The notes beneath the pieces were generated by a model that ran no database searches, was not told the origin of the DNA, and saw nothing but the letters and a program-made list of their open reading frames with translations. Of a stretch of DNA of 64,000 bases, positions 17,534-26,775 are shown piece after piece. Both the position numbers and the translations under genes were made by a program. The number at the start of each line of letters is the position of its first letter. Position 1 is the first letter of the stretch. Source of the DNA: Burkholderia pyrrocinia (GTDB lineage Bacteria; Pseudomonadota; Gammaproteobacteria; Burkholderiales; Burkholderiaceae); NCBI RefSeq assembly GCF_018417535.1, contig NZ_CP070978.1:2170001-2234000 (forward strand), written 5' to 3'.

Positions 17534-18562
17534 TCAGGCCGTCCAGTCGAGAATCACCTTGCCGCTTTCGCCGGACAGCATCGCGGCGAAACCTTGCTCG
17601 TAATCGTCGGCCGCAAAGCGATGCGTGATGATCGGCGACAGGTCGAGGCCGCTCTGCAGCATCGCGACCATCTTGTACCAGGTCTCGAACATCTCGCGGC
17701 CGTAGATGCCCTTGATCTCGAGCCCCTTGAAGATCACCTGGTTCCAGTCGATCGCCGTCTGCGCGGGCGGAATGCCGAGCAGCGCGACCTTGCCGCCGTG
17801 GTTCATCGCCTCGAGCATGCTCGTGAACGCGCTCGGCACGCCCGACATCTCGAGACCGACGTCGAAGCCTTCGGTCATGTGCAGGTCGGCCATCACGTCG
17901 CGCAGCGACTCGCGTGCGACGTTGACCGCGCGCGTCGCGCCCATCTTGCGCGCGAGTTCCAGCCGGTAGTCGTTGATGTCGGTGATGACGACGTTGCGCG
18001 CGCCGACGTGCTTCGCGATCGCGACGGCCATGATGCCGATCGGGCCCGCGCCGGTGATCAGGACGTCCTCGCCGACGAGGTTGAACGACAGCGCCGTGTG
18101 CGTCGCGTTGCCGAACGGATCGAAGATCGACGCGAGGTCGTCGGAGATCTCGGGCGGGATCTTGAATGCGTTGAACGCCGGGATCGCCAGGTACTCGGCG
18201 AACGCACCTTCGCGGTTCACGCCGACGCCGACCGTATTGCGGCACAGATGCCGGCGCCCCGCGCGACAGTTGCGACAGAAGCCGCACGTGATGTGGCCTT
18301 CGCCGGACACGCGATCGCCGATCGCGAAGCCGCGCACTTCCTGCCCCATCTCGACGATCTCGCCGACATATTCGTGACCGACGTGCATCGGCACGGGGAT
18401 CGTCTTCTGCGCCCAGTCGTCCCACTTCCAGATATGGATGTCGGTGCCGCAGATCGCCGTACGGCGGATCTTGATCAGCACGTCGTTGTGGCCGACTTCG
18501 GGACGCTTCACGCGCGTGAGCGTGAGGCCGGGGCCGCGTTCGAGCTTTGCCAGTGCTTTCAT
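17534..18562 (-). CDS. tdh: L-threonine 3-dehydrogenase
   Basis: A 342-residue zinc-dependent medium-chain dehydrogenase oxidising L-threonine to 2-amino-3-ketobutyrate. Catalytic zinc ligands Cys38 ([10 protein letters not shown]) and His63-Glu64 (HVGHEYVGE) are present, as are the four cysteines of the structural zinc lobe ([20 protein letters not shown]) and the NAD fold ([20 protein letters not shown]). It lies 13 bases downstream of kbl, so the two form the threonine-to-glycine operon. Confidence 0.95.
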   Translation of the reverse strand: MKALAKLERGPGLTLTRVKRPEVGHNDVLIKIRRTAICGTDIHIWKWDDWAQKTIPVPMHVGHEYVGEIVEMGQEVRGFAIGDRVSGEGHITCGFCRNCRAGRRHLCRNTVGVGVNREGAFAEYLAIPAFNAFKIPPEISDDLASIFDPFGNATHTALSFNLVGEDVLITGAGPIGIMAVAIAKHVGARNVVITDINDYRLELARKMGATRAVNVARESLRDVMADLHMTEGFDVGLEMSGVPSAFTSMLEAMNHGGKVALLGIPPAQTAIDWNQVIFKGLEIKGIYGREMFETWYKMVAMLQSGLDLSPIITHRFAADDYEQGFAAMLSGESGKVILDWTA

Positions 18563-18575
18563 GGTGGCGCCTCCG

Positions 18576-19775
<1,200 letters not shown>

Positions 19776-19884
19776 CACAAAGCTCCTGACAGGGATTCGC
19801 ATTCCGCAGCGTGCCGCTCGTGGCGGCGGCTCAACGGCCTGCTACTGTTATAGTCGGTCGTTCGGTTGACCGCATTTATCCGAT

Positions 19885-19906
19885 ATTCCGAACTAGAATT
19901 CGAAAT
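19885..19906. promoter_or_regulatory. Imperfect palindrome in the kbl / XRE-cupin divergent promoter
   Basis: A 22-base near-palindrome (ATTCCGAACT and AGAATTCGAAAT halves) lies in the 160-base divergent gap, 31 bases before the regulator start. A further CCGAAC half-site follows. It is a reasonable binding site for the XRE-cupin protein. Confidence 0.45.
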
Positions 19907-19936
19907 ACCGAACAACTCTAAGCGAACGGAATCCAA

Positions 19937-20548
19937 ATGGCAAGTTCCTCCGGATCGCGGCGCACGCCTGCCGGCGCCGCACCGCCGCCGCCGGCCGCCA
20001 CGCCGCCGCGTGTCGGCGAGCAGATCCAGCGGCTGCGCAACGAGCGCAAGCTGACACTCGACGACCTGTCGCGCGCGGCCGGCGTATCGAAATCGATGCT
20101 CTCCGAGATCGAACGCGACAAGGCCAACCCGACGATCGCCGTCGCCTGGCGGCTGACGAACGCGCTCGGCATCACGCTCGACGAACTGTTCTCGCAGCCG
20201 AAGGCGCCGGAGACGATTCGTGTGGACGGCCCGCACGACATTCCGACGCTCGCCGGCCACGACGGCCGGTACCAGCTTCGTGTATGGGGCCCGATCGACC
20301 TCGCCGGCAAGTTCGAGTGGTACGAGCTGACGCTGCCGGGTGGCGGCGCACTCGTTTCGAACGCGCACGAACCCGGCACGCGCGAGCACCTCACCGTGTT
20401 GCAGGGTGCGATGGAGATCGAAGCCGCTGCGGCCAGCCGGCGCCTGAAGGCCGGCGACACCGCACGCTACCCGGCCGACGAGCCGCATGCGATCCGCAAT
20501 CCCGGCAAGGCCGAAGCGCGGGCACTGCTGATCGTGATACACCGCTGA
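19937..20548 (+). CDS. XRE family regulator with cupin sensor domain
   Basis: A 203-residue protein. An Ala/Pro-rich N-terminal tail of about 25 residues precedes the helix-turn-helix (about 26-85, GEQIQRLRNERKLTLDDLSR, VSKSMLSEIERDKANPTIAV) and a C-terminal cupin_2 barrel (about 125-200, TREHLTVLQGAMEIEAA, GDTARYPADEPHAIRNPG) that probably binds a small ligand. It is divergent from kbl-tdh and is the likely controller of threonine catabolism here. Confidence 0.85.
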   Translation: MASSSGSRRTPAGAAPPPPAATPPRVGEQIQRLRNERKLTLDDLSRAAGVSKSMLSEIERDKANPTIAVAWRLTNALGITLDELFSQPKAPETIRVDGPHDIPTLAGHDGRYQLRVWGPIDLAGKFEWYELTLPGGGALVSNAHEPGTREHLTVLQGAMEIEAAAASRRLKAGDTARYPADEPHAIRNPGKAEARALLIVIHR

Positions 20549-20588
20549 CGGCGCGTATGGCTGGCCAAAGCGCCAGTTGCGGAAAACA

Positions 20589-20604
20589 CTGTATGTTTGT
20601 ACAG
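20589..20604. promoter_or_regulatory. LexA (SOS) box
   Basis: CTGTATGTTTGTACAG fits CTGT-N8-ACAG exactly, and the flanks (ACA on the left, TATA on the right) extend the similarity to the enterobacterial TACTGTATATATATACAGTA box. It sits 75 bases upstream of the next start codon. Confidence 0.65.
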
Positions 20605-20678
20605 TATACGGACATTCCGCCATGCATGGGCCGGAGCCGGCGCACCGAGGCGCCCGCCCCGGTCGACAGGAGCCTGCG

Positions 20679-21056
20679 ATGACAGAAGAACAAGATTTGG
20701 CCGCGCTCAGCTTCAAGGCTGCCGCGCACGACCTCGAGCTGATCGTTCGCCATATTGCCGGGCGCTATATCCGTCAGCGCGTCCCGCTGACGTGGCGCCT
20801 GCTGCACGCGATCGAAGCCGAGGCGCTCGCCGATCTCGGCTTTGCCAGCCGGCACGACGCCGGCATGCGTCAATTGTTCGAACGGCCGTCGGACATGACG
20901 TTTCCCGAAACGGACGATCCGATCGACTTCGGGCGCTCGAATGCGCTGCCCGCCGTCTTTTCGTTCGCGGTTCTGGCCTACGAAGCGGCGGCAACGTCGC
21001 ATGACGCGGTGCCCCGCGAGCGCGCTCATCGCCTGTCCAAGGCGTGGGGCGACTGA
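20679..21056 (+). CDS. Conserved-looking protein of unknown function, possible SOS gene
   Basis: A 125-residue mostly helical protein starting at 20679 with CAGGAG 8 bases upstream. I recognise no domain and no membrane segment. It directly follows a LexA-type box and precedes the degenerate recombinase on the same strand (101 bases between), which suggests a DNA-damage-inducible unit beside the origin. That is inference from the box alone. Confidence 0.6.
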   Translation: MTEEQDLAALSFKAAAHDLELIVRHIAGRYIRQRVPLTWRLLHAIEAEALADLGFASRHDAGMRQLFERPSDMTFPETDDPIDFGRSNALPAVFSFAVLAYEAAATSHDAVPRERAHRLSKAWGD

Positions 21057-21157
21057 CTGCCAGCCCGAGCCGCCGCGCATGGCGGCCTGTCCAGCCTCTT
21101 GCTGCCCGAGACGTTGCGGAAAGGGCTACCATATACGCAACTAACGGAATAAATAAC

Positions 21158-22177
21158 ATGTCCCTTCCCGCCTCTCCCGACACCCCGGCCCGCCCGGAAG
21201 AGAAGGATCTGTTCGACCGCGGCGCATCCGACTGGATCGTGTCGCCCGAAGCCGCATTCGACGCGTGGCTGGCCATGCAGGACTATCGCCGCTCGTCGGC
21301 CGACGTCTATCGCGCGCAATGGGGCGCGTTTCTCACGTGGATGCGCGCGCAGCAGAAAAACCTGGCAACGGTCGATACGCCAACGATCGCAAACTTCGTC
21401 GGCGAGTTACCGATCCGGAAAACGCAGCGCATGCGCTATCTGCGGCTGATCGAACGTGTGCTCGACCACATCCGGCGCACCGAGTACGCGTCGACCAACC
21501 CGGCCCGTTTCATTGCTCAGGATGGCGAAGCGAACTGGCGCAAGGCGCGCGACAACGAGCCGACCGGTTTCCTCACGCCGGCCGAACGCGCGACGTTGCT
21601 CGCGTATCTGTTTTCGCCGATCGGCGTATCCGGTTCGGCGTACTGGAAAGAGCGGCGCGACCGCGCACTCGTGGCCGCGTTTCTCGGCGCCGGCATTAAA
21701 ACCGGCGAAGCGCGTGCGCTTACGATTAGTTGCATCAATATGAGCGGAACGTCGCTGCAGATCCAGTCGGCGCACCCGAATTACGCGCGCGAAACCCATC
21801 TCGCCTCATTCGCGATCGCGCTGCTCGAAGCGTGGCTCACGGAACGCAAGCGCCAGGAAATCCCAGGCGAGCTCGTGTTCCCGGCATCGCATGCCGGGCG
21901 GCCGATGCACAAGGCGACGATGCTGCGCGCGATCGACGCGATCGTCGAATCGGCCGGGCTCACGTCGTCGCGCACCGCGCGCGCGAGCCCGCAGACGCTG
22001 CGCAATACCTATGCGGCCGAACTGTTCGAAAACGACGTGCCGCCCGAGCGGGTCGGCAAATGGCTGGGCTTCATGCGGCCGATCTCGTCGAACCGCCTGC
22101 ATCGCGCATGGAAAAACTGGCGCGATGGTCTGGCCGACAGCAACGGTGACGCATCCGACGGCGACGAAACTCACTGA
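21158..22177 (+). CDS. Tyrosine recombinase-like protein with degenerate active site
   Basis: A 339-residue protein with the two-domain layout of XerC/D-type integrases: an N-terminal SAM-like core-binding domain (about 35-130, VYRAQWGAFLTWMRAQQKN) and a C-terminal catalytic fold (about 145-325). The fold is clear but the chemistry is gone. The first catalytic arginine is Lys181 (GAGIKTGEARAL), the HxxR histidine is Gln279 (SPQTLRNTYAAEL, Arg282 kept), the LGH histidine is Phe305 (KWLGFMRP), and no tyrosine exists after residue 305. It probably binds DNA without cutting it. It lies in the origin region next to kfrA. The start follows a weak ribosome site; an upstream in-frame start is unlikely. 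Confidence 0.8.
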   Translation: MSLPASPDTPARPEEKDLFDRGASDWIVSPEAAFDAWLAMQDYRRSSADVYRAQWGAFLTWMRAQQKNLATVDTPTIANFVGELPIRKTQRMRYLRLIERVLDHIRRTEYASTNPARFIAQDGEANWRKARDNEPTGFLTPAERATLLAYLFSPIGVSGSAYWKERRDRALVAAFLGAGIKTGEARALTISCINMSGTSLQIQSAHPNYARETHLASFAIALLEAWLTERKRQEIPGELVFPASHAGRPMHKATMLRAIDAIVESAGLTSSRTARASPQTLRNTYAAELFENDVPPERVGKWLGFMRPISSNRLHRAWKNWRDGLADSNGDASDGDETH

Positions 22178-22187
22178 TCGGGAATCA

Positions 22188-22217
22188 GCTGCTCACGCGA
22201 CACGATCCGTGAGCAGC
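22188..22217 (+). terminator. Perfect 10-bp hairpin after the recombinase-like gene
   Basis: GCTGCTCACG and CGTGAGCAGC form a perfect 10-base stem with a 10-base loop, 11 bases after the stop codon. There is no T-run, so it may be a rho-dependent or mRNA-stabilising end rather than a classical terminator. Confidence 0.5.
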
Positions 22218-22248
22218 CTTGCGTGGCGCAGCCTCACCGTTTCACAGC

Positions 22249-22289
22249 TCCCGAAAAACCTCACCTCAAGCGTCCCGAATCGTCTCACC
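22249..22289 (-). promoter_or_regulatory. Distal iteron pair 5
   Basis: TCCCGAAAAACCTCACC (22249-22265, perfect consensus) and TCCCGAATCGTCTCACC (22273-22289), minus strand, starts 24 bases apart. They lie between the convergent recombinase-like and kfrA genes, 1.6 kb before the main array and in opposite orientation to it. Confidence 0.8.
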
Positions 22290-22314
22290 TGTGCAGGTGC
22301 GGCCGATCTTCGGG

Positions 22315-23514
22315 TCAGGTATGCGTAAAGTGCGCGACGGCTTCGAATCGGGACGGCCATGCGCCCGAAGCGTGCTCGCAATCCGGGCACGCCACTTCAA
22401 AACCCTCCTCGCCGTGCGACAGCTCCGGTTCGCCGTCGCAACGCGGGCACTGAGCCGGCACCGGAATCTCTTGATCCAGCGAGGTGCCGATCGCGGCAAA
22501 CGCTTCCGCATCCAGTTGCCCGGCATCGGCCAGGCGCCGGATCAGCGCGACAATCTCCGGATTCATCCCGCGGCTCGCGCGCAGCGAACTCACATCGCGC
22601 GTCGCCCGTTCCAGTTCATCACTCTGGCTGCGCAACTGTTCTTCAAGCCGGTCGGCGCGCGCCTTGGCCGAGCTCAGTTGCTGAAGGAAATCGAATTCCT
22701 TGCGCTGGACGTCGCGCAAACCGCTCTGGTAGGTCGACGCCATGCTGCGCAGCGAGTCCAGCTCGACCAGCATCGGCTTGACGCGGCGTTCGGCTTCGGC
22801 CACCGCGTCCTTGATTTGCTGCGCGTAGTGCTCGGTGCGCTGCTGCAATTCGGCTTGCAGCGCATCGATGCGGTCGCGCAGCGTGGCGTTTTGCGCCTGC
22901 TCGGCGTCGACGCGGCCGGCCGCCGCGGCCAGTTCCTTCTCCAGTCGGGCGACGGTGGTGAGCAACGTGGCTTCGCTTGCCGAACCGTGCGTCGTCTGCG
23001 ACGCGAGCTGAACCTCGAGTTCGGTCACGCGCGCCTGCAATTGCTCGTTTCGGACTTCACCGCGGGCGAGCGCGCTTTCGAGCGTCTCATGACGGACGGT
23101 TGCATCGCGCAACCGCTGTTCGGCGTCGGCAACGCCAGCGCGAACCTGCTCGCGGTCGCCATCGAGACTGTCGCGCGCCGCTTTCAACGCTTCTTCATAG
23201 AGTGCGCCGAGCAGCGCACCGGCCTTTTCCTCGACGGCTTTCGGAATTGCCGCACCGTCGAGCCTGATCTTGGACGCGGAACGGATGCGCTCCCAGAAAT
23301 GATCGATGTCTTTCGGGATGTCGCTGGCGCTGCCGGTTTGGGTGAGATCGCGGACGTTGGCGGCCGACGGCCGGATGCCAAGATCGAAGAACAGGCGCTT
23401 GCACGCGTGCAATGACAATTCCTGGCGCCGCGCACCGCTTGCACGCAGCGATTCCAGTTCGTCCCGAATGACTTGGCGCATCTCGTCCAGGGTCATGGCA
23501 GAGCTCACAGACAT
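22315..23514 (-). CDS. kfrA: KfrA-like DNA-binding coiled-coil protein with C-terminal zinc ribbon
   Basis: A 399-residue protein. Residues about 5-110 match the KfrA N-terminal DNA-binding region (SAANVRDLTQTGSASDIPKD, then IDHFWERIRS). A long heptad-type coiled coil occupies about 115-325 (alternating Leu, Glu, Arg and Ala). The tail carries a four-cysteine ribbon, CPRCDGEPEL with VACPDCEHASG. On plasmids KfrA binds DNA and helps partition or acts as a nucleoid-like protein. Its place next to a chromosomal rep/par locus fits an organising role. The start MSVSSAMTLDEM at 23514 is chosen because the upstream extension is not protein-like. The added zinc ribbon is unusual for plasmid KfrA as I know it. 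Confidence 0.8.
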   Translation of the reverse strand: MSVSSAMTLDEMRQVIRDELESLRASGARRQELSLHACKRLFFDLGIRPSAANVRDLTQTGSASDIPKDIDHFWERIRSASKIRLDGAAIPKAVEEKAGALLGALYEEALKAARDSLDGDREQVRAGVADAEQRLRDATVRHETLESALARGEVRNEQLQARVTELEVQLASQTTHGSASEATLLTTVARLEKELAAAAGRVDAEQAQNATLRDRIDALQAELQQRTEHYAQQIKDAVAEAERRVKPMLVELDSLRSMASTYQSGLRDVQRKEFDFLQQLSSAKARADRLEEQLRSQSDELERATRDVSSLRASRGMNPEIVALIRRLADAGQLDAEAFAAIGTSLDQEIPVPAQCPRCDGEPELSHGEEGFEVACPDCEHASGAWPSRFEAVAHFTHT

Positions 23515-23891
23515 TGAAATGTGGAAATCATAACGAAATACGTATTTATTGATACCTGTTTCGGGCTGACGTTGCGGATTTACGTCGCTTTCCACAAAAA
23601 GCGGGCCTGTGAGCCATTCCGGACGAGCGTGGTCCGGAATTCCGTGAAACAAAGCGAAGAAAGTCAGCCAAGTCTTTGTAATGCAAGCAATTTTCAGCAG
23701 ATCCCGAAAATCGGCATTTGTTTCACATGACGGATGATCCGATTCCCGGTGGGTGTTCAGGGTTTGGGGTCTCTGTGGAAAACTCGTCAGCCGATGTCTT
23801 GAGAGTATTAGAAGTAAACACCCTTGAACCCTTAGTTAAAAACGTTAACGCCACGGCACAGCCTTATGTAGCAAGGCTCTCCGGCCGGCAA
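23515..23891. other. AT-rich segment before the iteron array
   Basis: Between the kfrA start and the first iteron. Two stretches are AT-rich (about 23515-23570 and 23800-23860) and are candidates for the unwinding element. DnaA-box-like words occur at about 23589 (TTTCCACAA) and 23774 (TGTGGAAAA). No gene is supported. Confidence 0.5.
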
Positions 23892-24604
23892 GGTGAAGTT
23901 TTACGGGAGCCAAGGTGATCTTCTGCGGGAGCTGACGTGATGGGGTTCGGGGAGCAGCGTGAGCCGTTGCAGGAAAGGTCGTGAGCGGATTCGGGATCAC
24001 AGTGAAACACGAGATTTCCCAAAGGTGAGGGTTTTCGGGGCCTCACAGCCACAGAACCCGCGCTGTGCCTGACTGCACAGTTTTCTGCCTGTGCAGACAC
24101 AGGTGAGAATTTGCGGGACCCTCTTCGCGCCCCGATTCTGCCCATCTTTTAGGCAGTTTTGGCGAAAGGTGAGGTTTCACGGGACTCCACGGGAATTTGG
24201 TGTGAGGATTTCCGGGAAACGAACGCCATTTTGCACAGCAAAAGTGCTTTCCGGGCCTGTGATGCACTAAAGGTGAGGCTTTTCGGGAGGGAAATCCGGG
24301 TTTTCCTGCCCCGATCTCGCTGAGGTGAGCTTTTTCGGGGCATGAATCACAGGCTGTGATCGCGGTCACAGGTGAGTATTTTCGGGAACGGTATTTGCTC
24401 GAAAAATGGTCAAAGGTGAGGCTTTTCGGGACCCGTGAGCGGCCGGATTCGCCGAAAAGCCCGCCAGGACTGGAAGAAATCTCGTTTTTGCTGTGCCCCT
24501 TTTTGGCACAGGTGAGATTTTTCGGGGGCCGACATACGGTTGTCGTATGAAGGTTTTCGGTCGAAAGGTGAGGTTTTTCGGGGGATGCCTGCCGGGCACA
24601 GCCA

Positions 24605-24646
24605 AATGCCTTCTGTGCATAAGTATCGGAAGGCATTGGGTTTTTT
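24605..24646 (+). terminator. Terminator-like hairpin with a DnaA box in its loop, inside the origin
   Basis: AATGCCTTC (24605-24613) pairs with GAAGGCATT (24629-24637), followed by GGG and TTTTTT (24641-24646). The 15-base loop contains TGTGCATAA (24614-24622), the complement of the DnaA box TTATGCACA. It lies between two iterons. Read on the plus strand it looks like an intrinsic terminator that would stop transcription entering the origin. Confidence 0.6.
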
Positions 24647-24957
24647 GATACCGCAACAGTTACGGTGAGATTTTTCGGGAGCCGTTTCCGTGCCCGTTGC
24701 CGTGCCGTATTTTTTCAATAAGGTGAGCGTTTTCGGGATGCTCTGGCGGTCAATCCCGCGCGTGCCGGGGATTCGGTGGCATCCGGACGAAAGAACAAGC
24801 TGTGCTCAAGGTGAGTATTTTCGGGACCCGATACGGTTTGTGCGCTGTACAATGCGCGCCCGGGCCGGGAAAGCAGGTCCGATCAGGTGGCGCGGGCCGG
24901 TTTCGACGGCGCTTTTCCGGATGCCGGACGCGATCATGATTTCCCGGCGAGCCGTGC

Positions 24958-24973
24958 CTGTACATGCATACAG
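24958..24973. promoter_or_regulatory. LexA-type box between iterons and rep
   Basis: CTGTACATGCATACAG fits CTGT-N8-ACAG exactly and has a palindromic centre. It lies in the 243-base iteron-free gap upstream of rep, 345 bases before its start codon. Confidence 0.5.
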
Positions 24974-25317
24974 CCCGATGCGGCGCGATCGGGAGGGCAC
25001 TGTGAGGTGCGATCGCGACCCTGTGCCGAACTCACGGCTGTGCAGTCGCAAAATTACGACAAATCGAAAGGTGAGTCGATACGGGAGCAAGTTTCGCACG
25101 TGTCATGCACAGGGGAAATTCTGTGAATCGGCGCATCCCGCGGCACGTCTGGAAGAGTCCGGAACGCTGCAATTCAGGACCGGTGAGTGTTTTCGGGAGT
25201 GGTTGGGGTGAGTGCCGTTTTGCACGCGCGCTTCACCGGCTATGGTGAGCATGTCGTTCTGGACGCACATCACCGCAGGCGCTATCCTTCCGGAAAACTT
25301 CTCCTCCGACCCGACGT

Positions 25318-26685
25318 ATGGCCACGACGAAGCGCGCCAAGAAAACCGATGTGGATGTGGTGAGTGCCAGTTCAGCCGAATTGCGCAAGGCCGTCGAGGC
25401 GATCGCCATTCAGCCGAAGAGCGGCAAGATCACACTCCTGACCCGCAAGCTGTTCAACGTGCTGCTGGCCGTCGCGCAGCAGGCCGACGACTCGGGCGAT
25501 ACGTATCGCGCGCTGCTGTCGGACATCGTCGCCAACTCCGCTTTCGATTCGAACGACACCGCACTGGTGAAGGAACACCTGCGCCGCATGGTGTCGGTGC
25601 AGGTCGAATGGAGCACGGGGACGTCGAGCCAGAAGCCGGGCCGCAAGTGGGGGATCTCGACGCTGATCGCCGACGCGGAAATTCTCGAGGATCCGACGAC
25701 CCGTCGCGTATGGGTCGAATTCTCGTTCGCGCCGAAGATCAAGAAGAAGCTGCTCGACCCGGTCCAGTATGCGCGTCTGAGCCTGCAGTTCCAGAGCCAG
25801 TTGCGCAGCAGCGCCGGCCTGGCGCTGTACGAAATCTGCGTGCGCTATCTGACGAACCCGAGCCACCTGACGATGCGCGAGCCGTGGGAATGGTGGCGGC
25901 CGATCCTGTCGGGCACGCCTGACACGGAAGCCGGCGACGAGGCGAAGCGCGAGTACAAGTACTTCAAGCGCGACTATCTGCGCCCCGCGATCGCGGAAGT
26001 CAACGCGGTCACCAATATCTTCGTCGAGCTGATCGAGCACCGTGAAGGGCGCCGGGTTGCGGAGATCCAGTTCCGCGTGACCGAGCGCAAGCAGCCGATG
26101 CTGGCGCTTGACGAACACCCGAACGTGTTCGACAGCACGCTGGTCGACCGGATGGTGAAGCTCGGAATCCCGCTGAAGGAGGCGCAGACGCTCTATGCGG
26201 ACAGCGAGGAGAATCGCATTCGCGCCGCGTTGCAGATGACCGAGCAGCGGATGCGCAGCACGACGCTGCCGCCGGTGCGCAGCGCGCCGGCGCTGTTCAA
26301 GGATGCGCTGAAGAAGGGTTATGCGCCGCCGGTCGAGTCGGTCGACGCGCTGCCTGCCGGCACGCCGTCCGCGAAGATCGCAGCCGCGCAGCCGGATGAT
26401 CTGAAGGCACGCCTGATGAGCGAGTTCGCGGCGTTCCGCCGCAAGGAAGCGAAGGTGCTGTACGAGGAGCAGGGCGACGCCGAGCGCGAAGTGGCGCGCG
26501 AGTCGTTCGAGTCGGAGGCGCTGCCGACGATGGGCACGCATCTGCGCGACGACTGGCGCAAGCGCGGCCTCGATTCCAAGCTGGCCGAGACGGCCTTCTT
26601 CGACTGGCTGGCCCAGAAGACCTGGGGCGAGCCGACGGACGGCGACCTGCTGTCGTTCACGCTGAATCAGTCGCGGGCCGCGTGA
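25318..26685 (+). CDS. repA: Replication initiator protein (Rep_3 superfamily)
   Basis: A 455-residue initiator. The N-terminal two-thirds has the double winged-helix Rep_3 layout (about 35-260: ITLLTRKLFNVLLAVAQQAD, VEFSFAPKIKKKLLDPVQYA, GLALYEICVRYL, and KYFKRDYLRPAIAEVNAVTN). The C-terminal 180 residues are charged and helical. It binds the iterons upstream and recruits the host replication machinery. The ATG at 25318 lacks a clear Shine-Dalgarno sequence (TTCTCCTCC precedes it instead), which may mean weak translation of the initiator. It is convergent with parB. The combination with parAB and a large gene-rich flank indicates a chromosome or megaplasmid. Confidence 0.92.
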   Translation: MATTKRAKKTDVDVVSASSAELRKAVEAIAIQPKSGKITLLTRKLFNVLLAVAQQADDSGDTYRALLSDIVANSAFDSNDTALVKEHLRRMVSVQVEWSTGTSSQKPGRKWGISTLIADAEILEDPTTRRVWVEFSFAPKIKKKLLDPVQYARLSLQFQSQLRSSAGLALYEICVRYLTNPSHLTMREPWEWWRPILSGTPDTEAGDEAKREYKYFKRDYLRPAIAEVNAVTNIFVELIEHREGRRVAEIQFRVTERKQPMLALDEHPNVFDSTLVDRMVKLGIPLKEAQTLYADSEENRIRAALQMTEQRMRSTTLPPVRSAPALFKDALKKGYAPPVESVDALPAGTPSAKIAAAQPDDLKARLMSEFAAFRRKEAKVLYEEQGDAEREVARESFESEALPTMGTHLRDDWRKRGLDSKLAETAFFDWLAQKTWGEPTDGDLLSFTLNQSRAA

Positions 26686-26719
26686 GGCCCGCTCAGGCCC
26701 GCTGACGGGCCGCCGCGGG

Positions 26720-26739
26720 CCGCCCGCTCAATCGGGCGG
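26720..26739. terminator. GC-rich hairpin between convergent repA and parB
   Basis: CCGCCCG and CGGGCGG pair with a 6-base loop in the 90-base gap between the two stop codons. No T-run is present, so it is only a probable end of transcription for either side. Confidence 0.4.
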
Positions 26740-26775
26740 GCCGGCGTCCTCACCAGGCCCTGCCGGCCGCTTCCA

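Larger units (their letters stand above)
23892..25198 (+). repeat. Replication-origin iteron array
   Basis: About 20 copies of a 17-base repeat with consensus GGTGAGNNTTTTCGGGA, all on the plus strand. Starts are 23892, 23914, 23936, 23958, 23980, 24024, 24102, 24168, 24201, 24272, 24324, 24371, 24415, 24511, 24567, 24664, 24722, 24810, 25070 and 25182; a decayed copy is likely at 24002. The first seven positions are spaced exactly 22 bases (two helical turns), then spacing loosens. Iterons bound by Rep_3 initiators define origins of plasmids and of Burkholderia secondary chromosomes, and the rep gene begins 120 bases after the last copy. Confidence 0.93.

Noticed and set aside
17248..17628. 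126-codon plus-strand frame
   Set aside because: It overlaps the tdh 3' end, runs through the distal iteron and has no recognisable sequence.
23702..23733. TCCCGAAAA word and a GTTTCACATGAC word near 23.7 kb
   Set aside because: The first is only half an iteron, the second only resembles a chromosome 1-type parS in part. Neither is a full site.
24043..24656. Minus-strand frames through the iteron array (up to 197 codons)
   Set aside because: They translate the repeats into recurring PEKPHL/KNLT peptides, an artefact of open frames across iterons.
23892..25198. Repeat array considered as a CRISPR
   Set aside because: The repeats are only 17 bases and degenerate, spacers range from 5 to over 200 bases, and the array precedes a Rep_3 gene. 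It is an iteron array.
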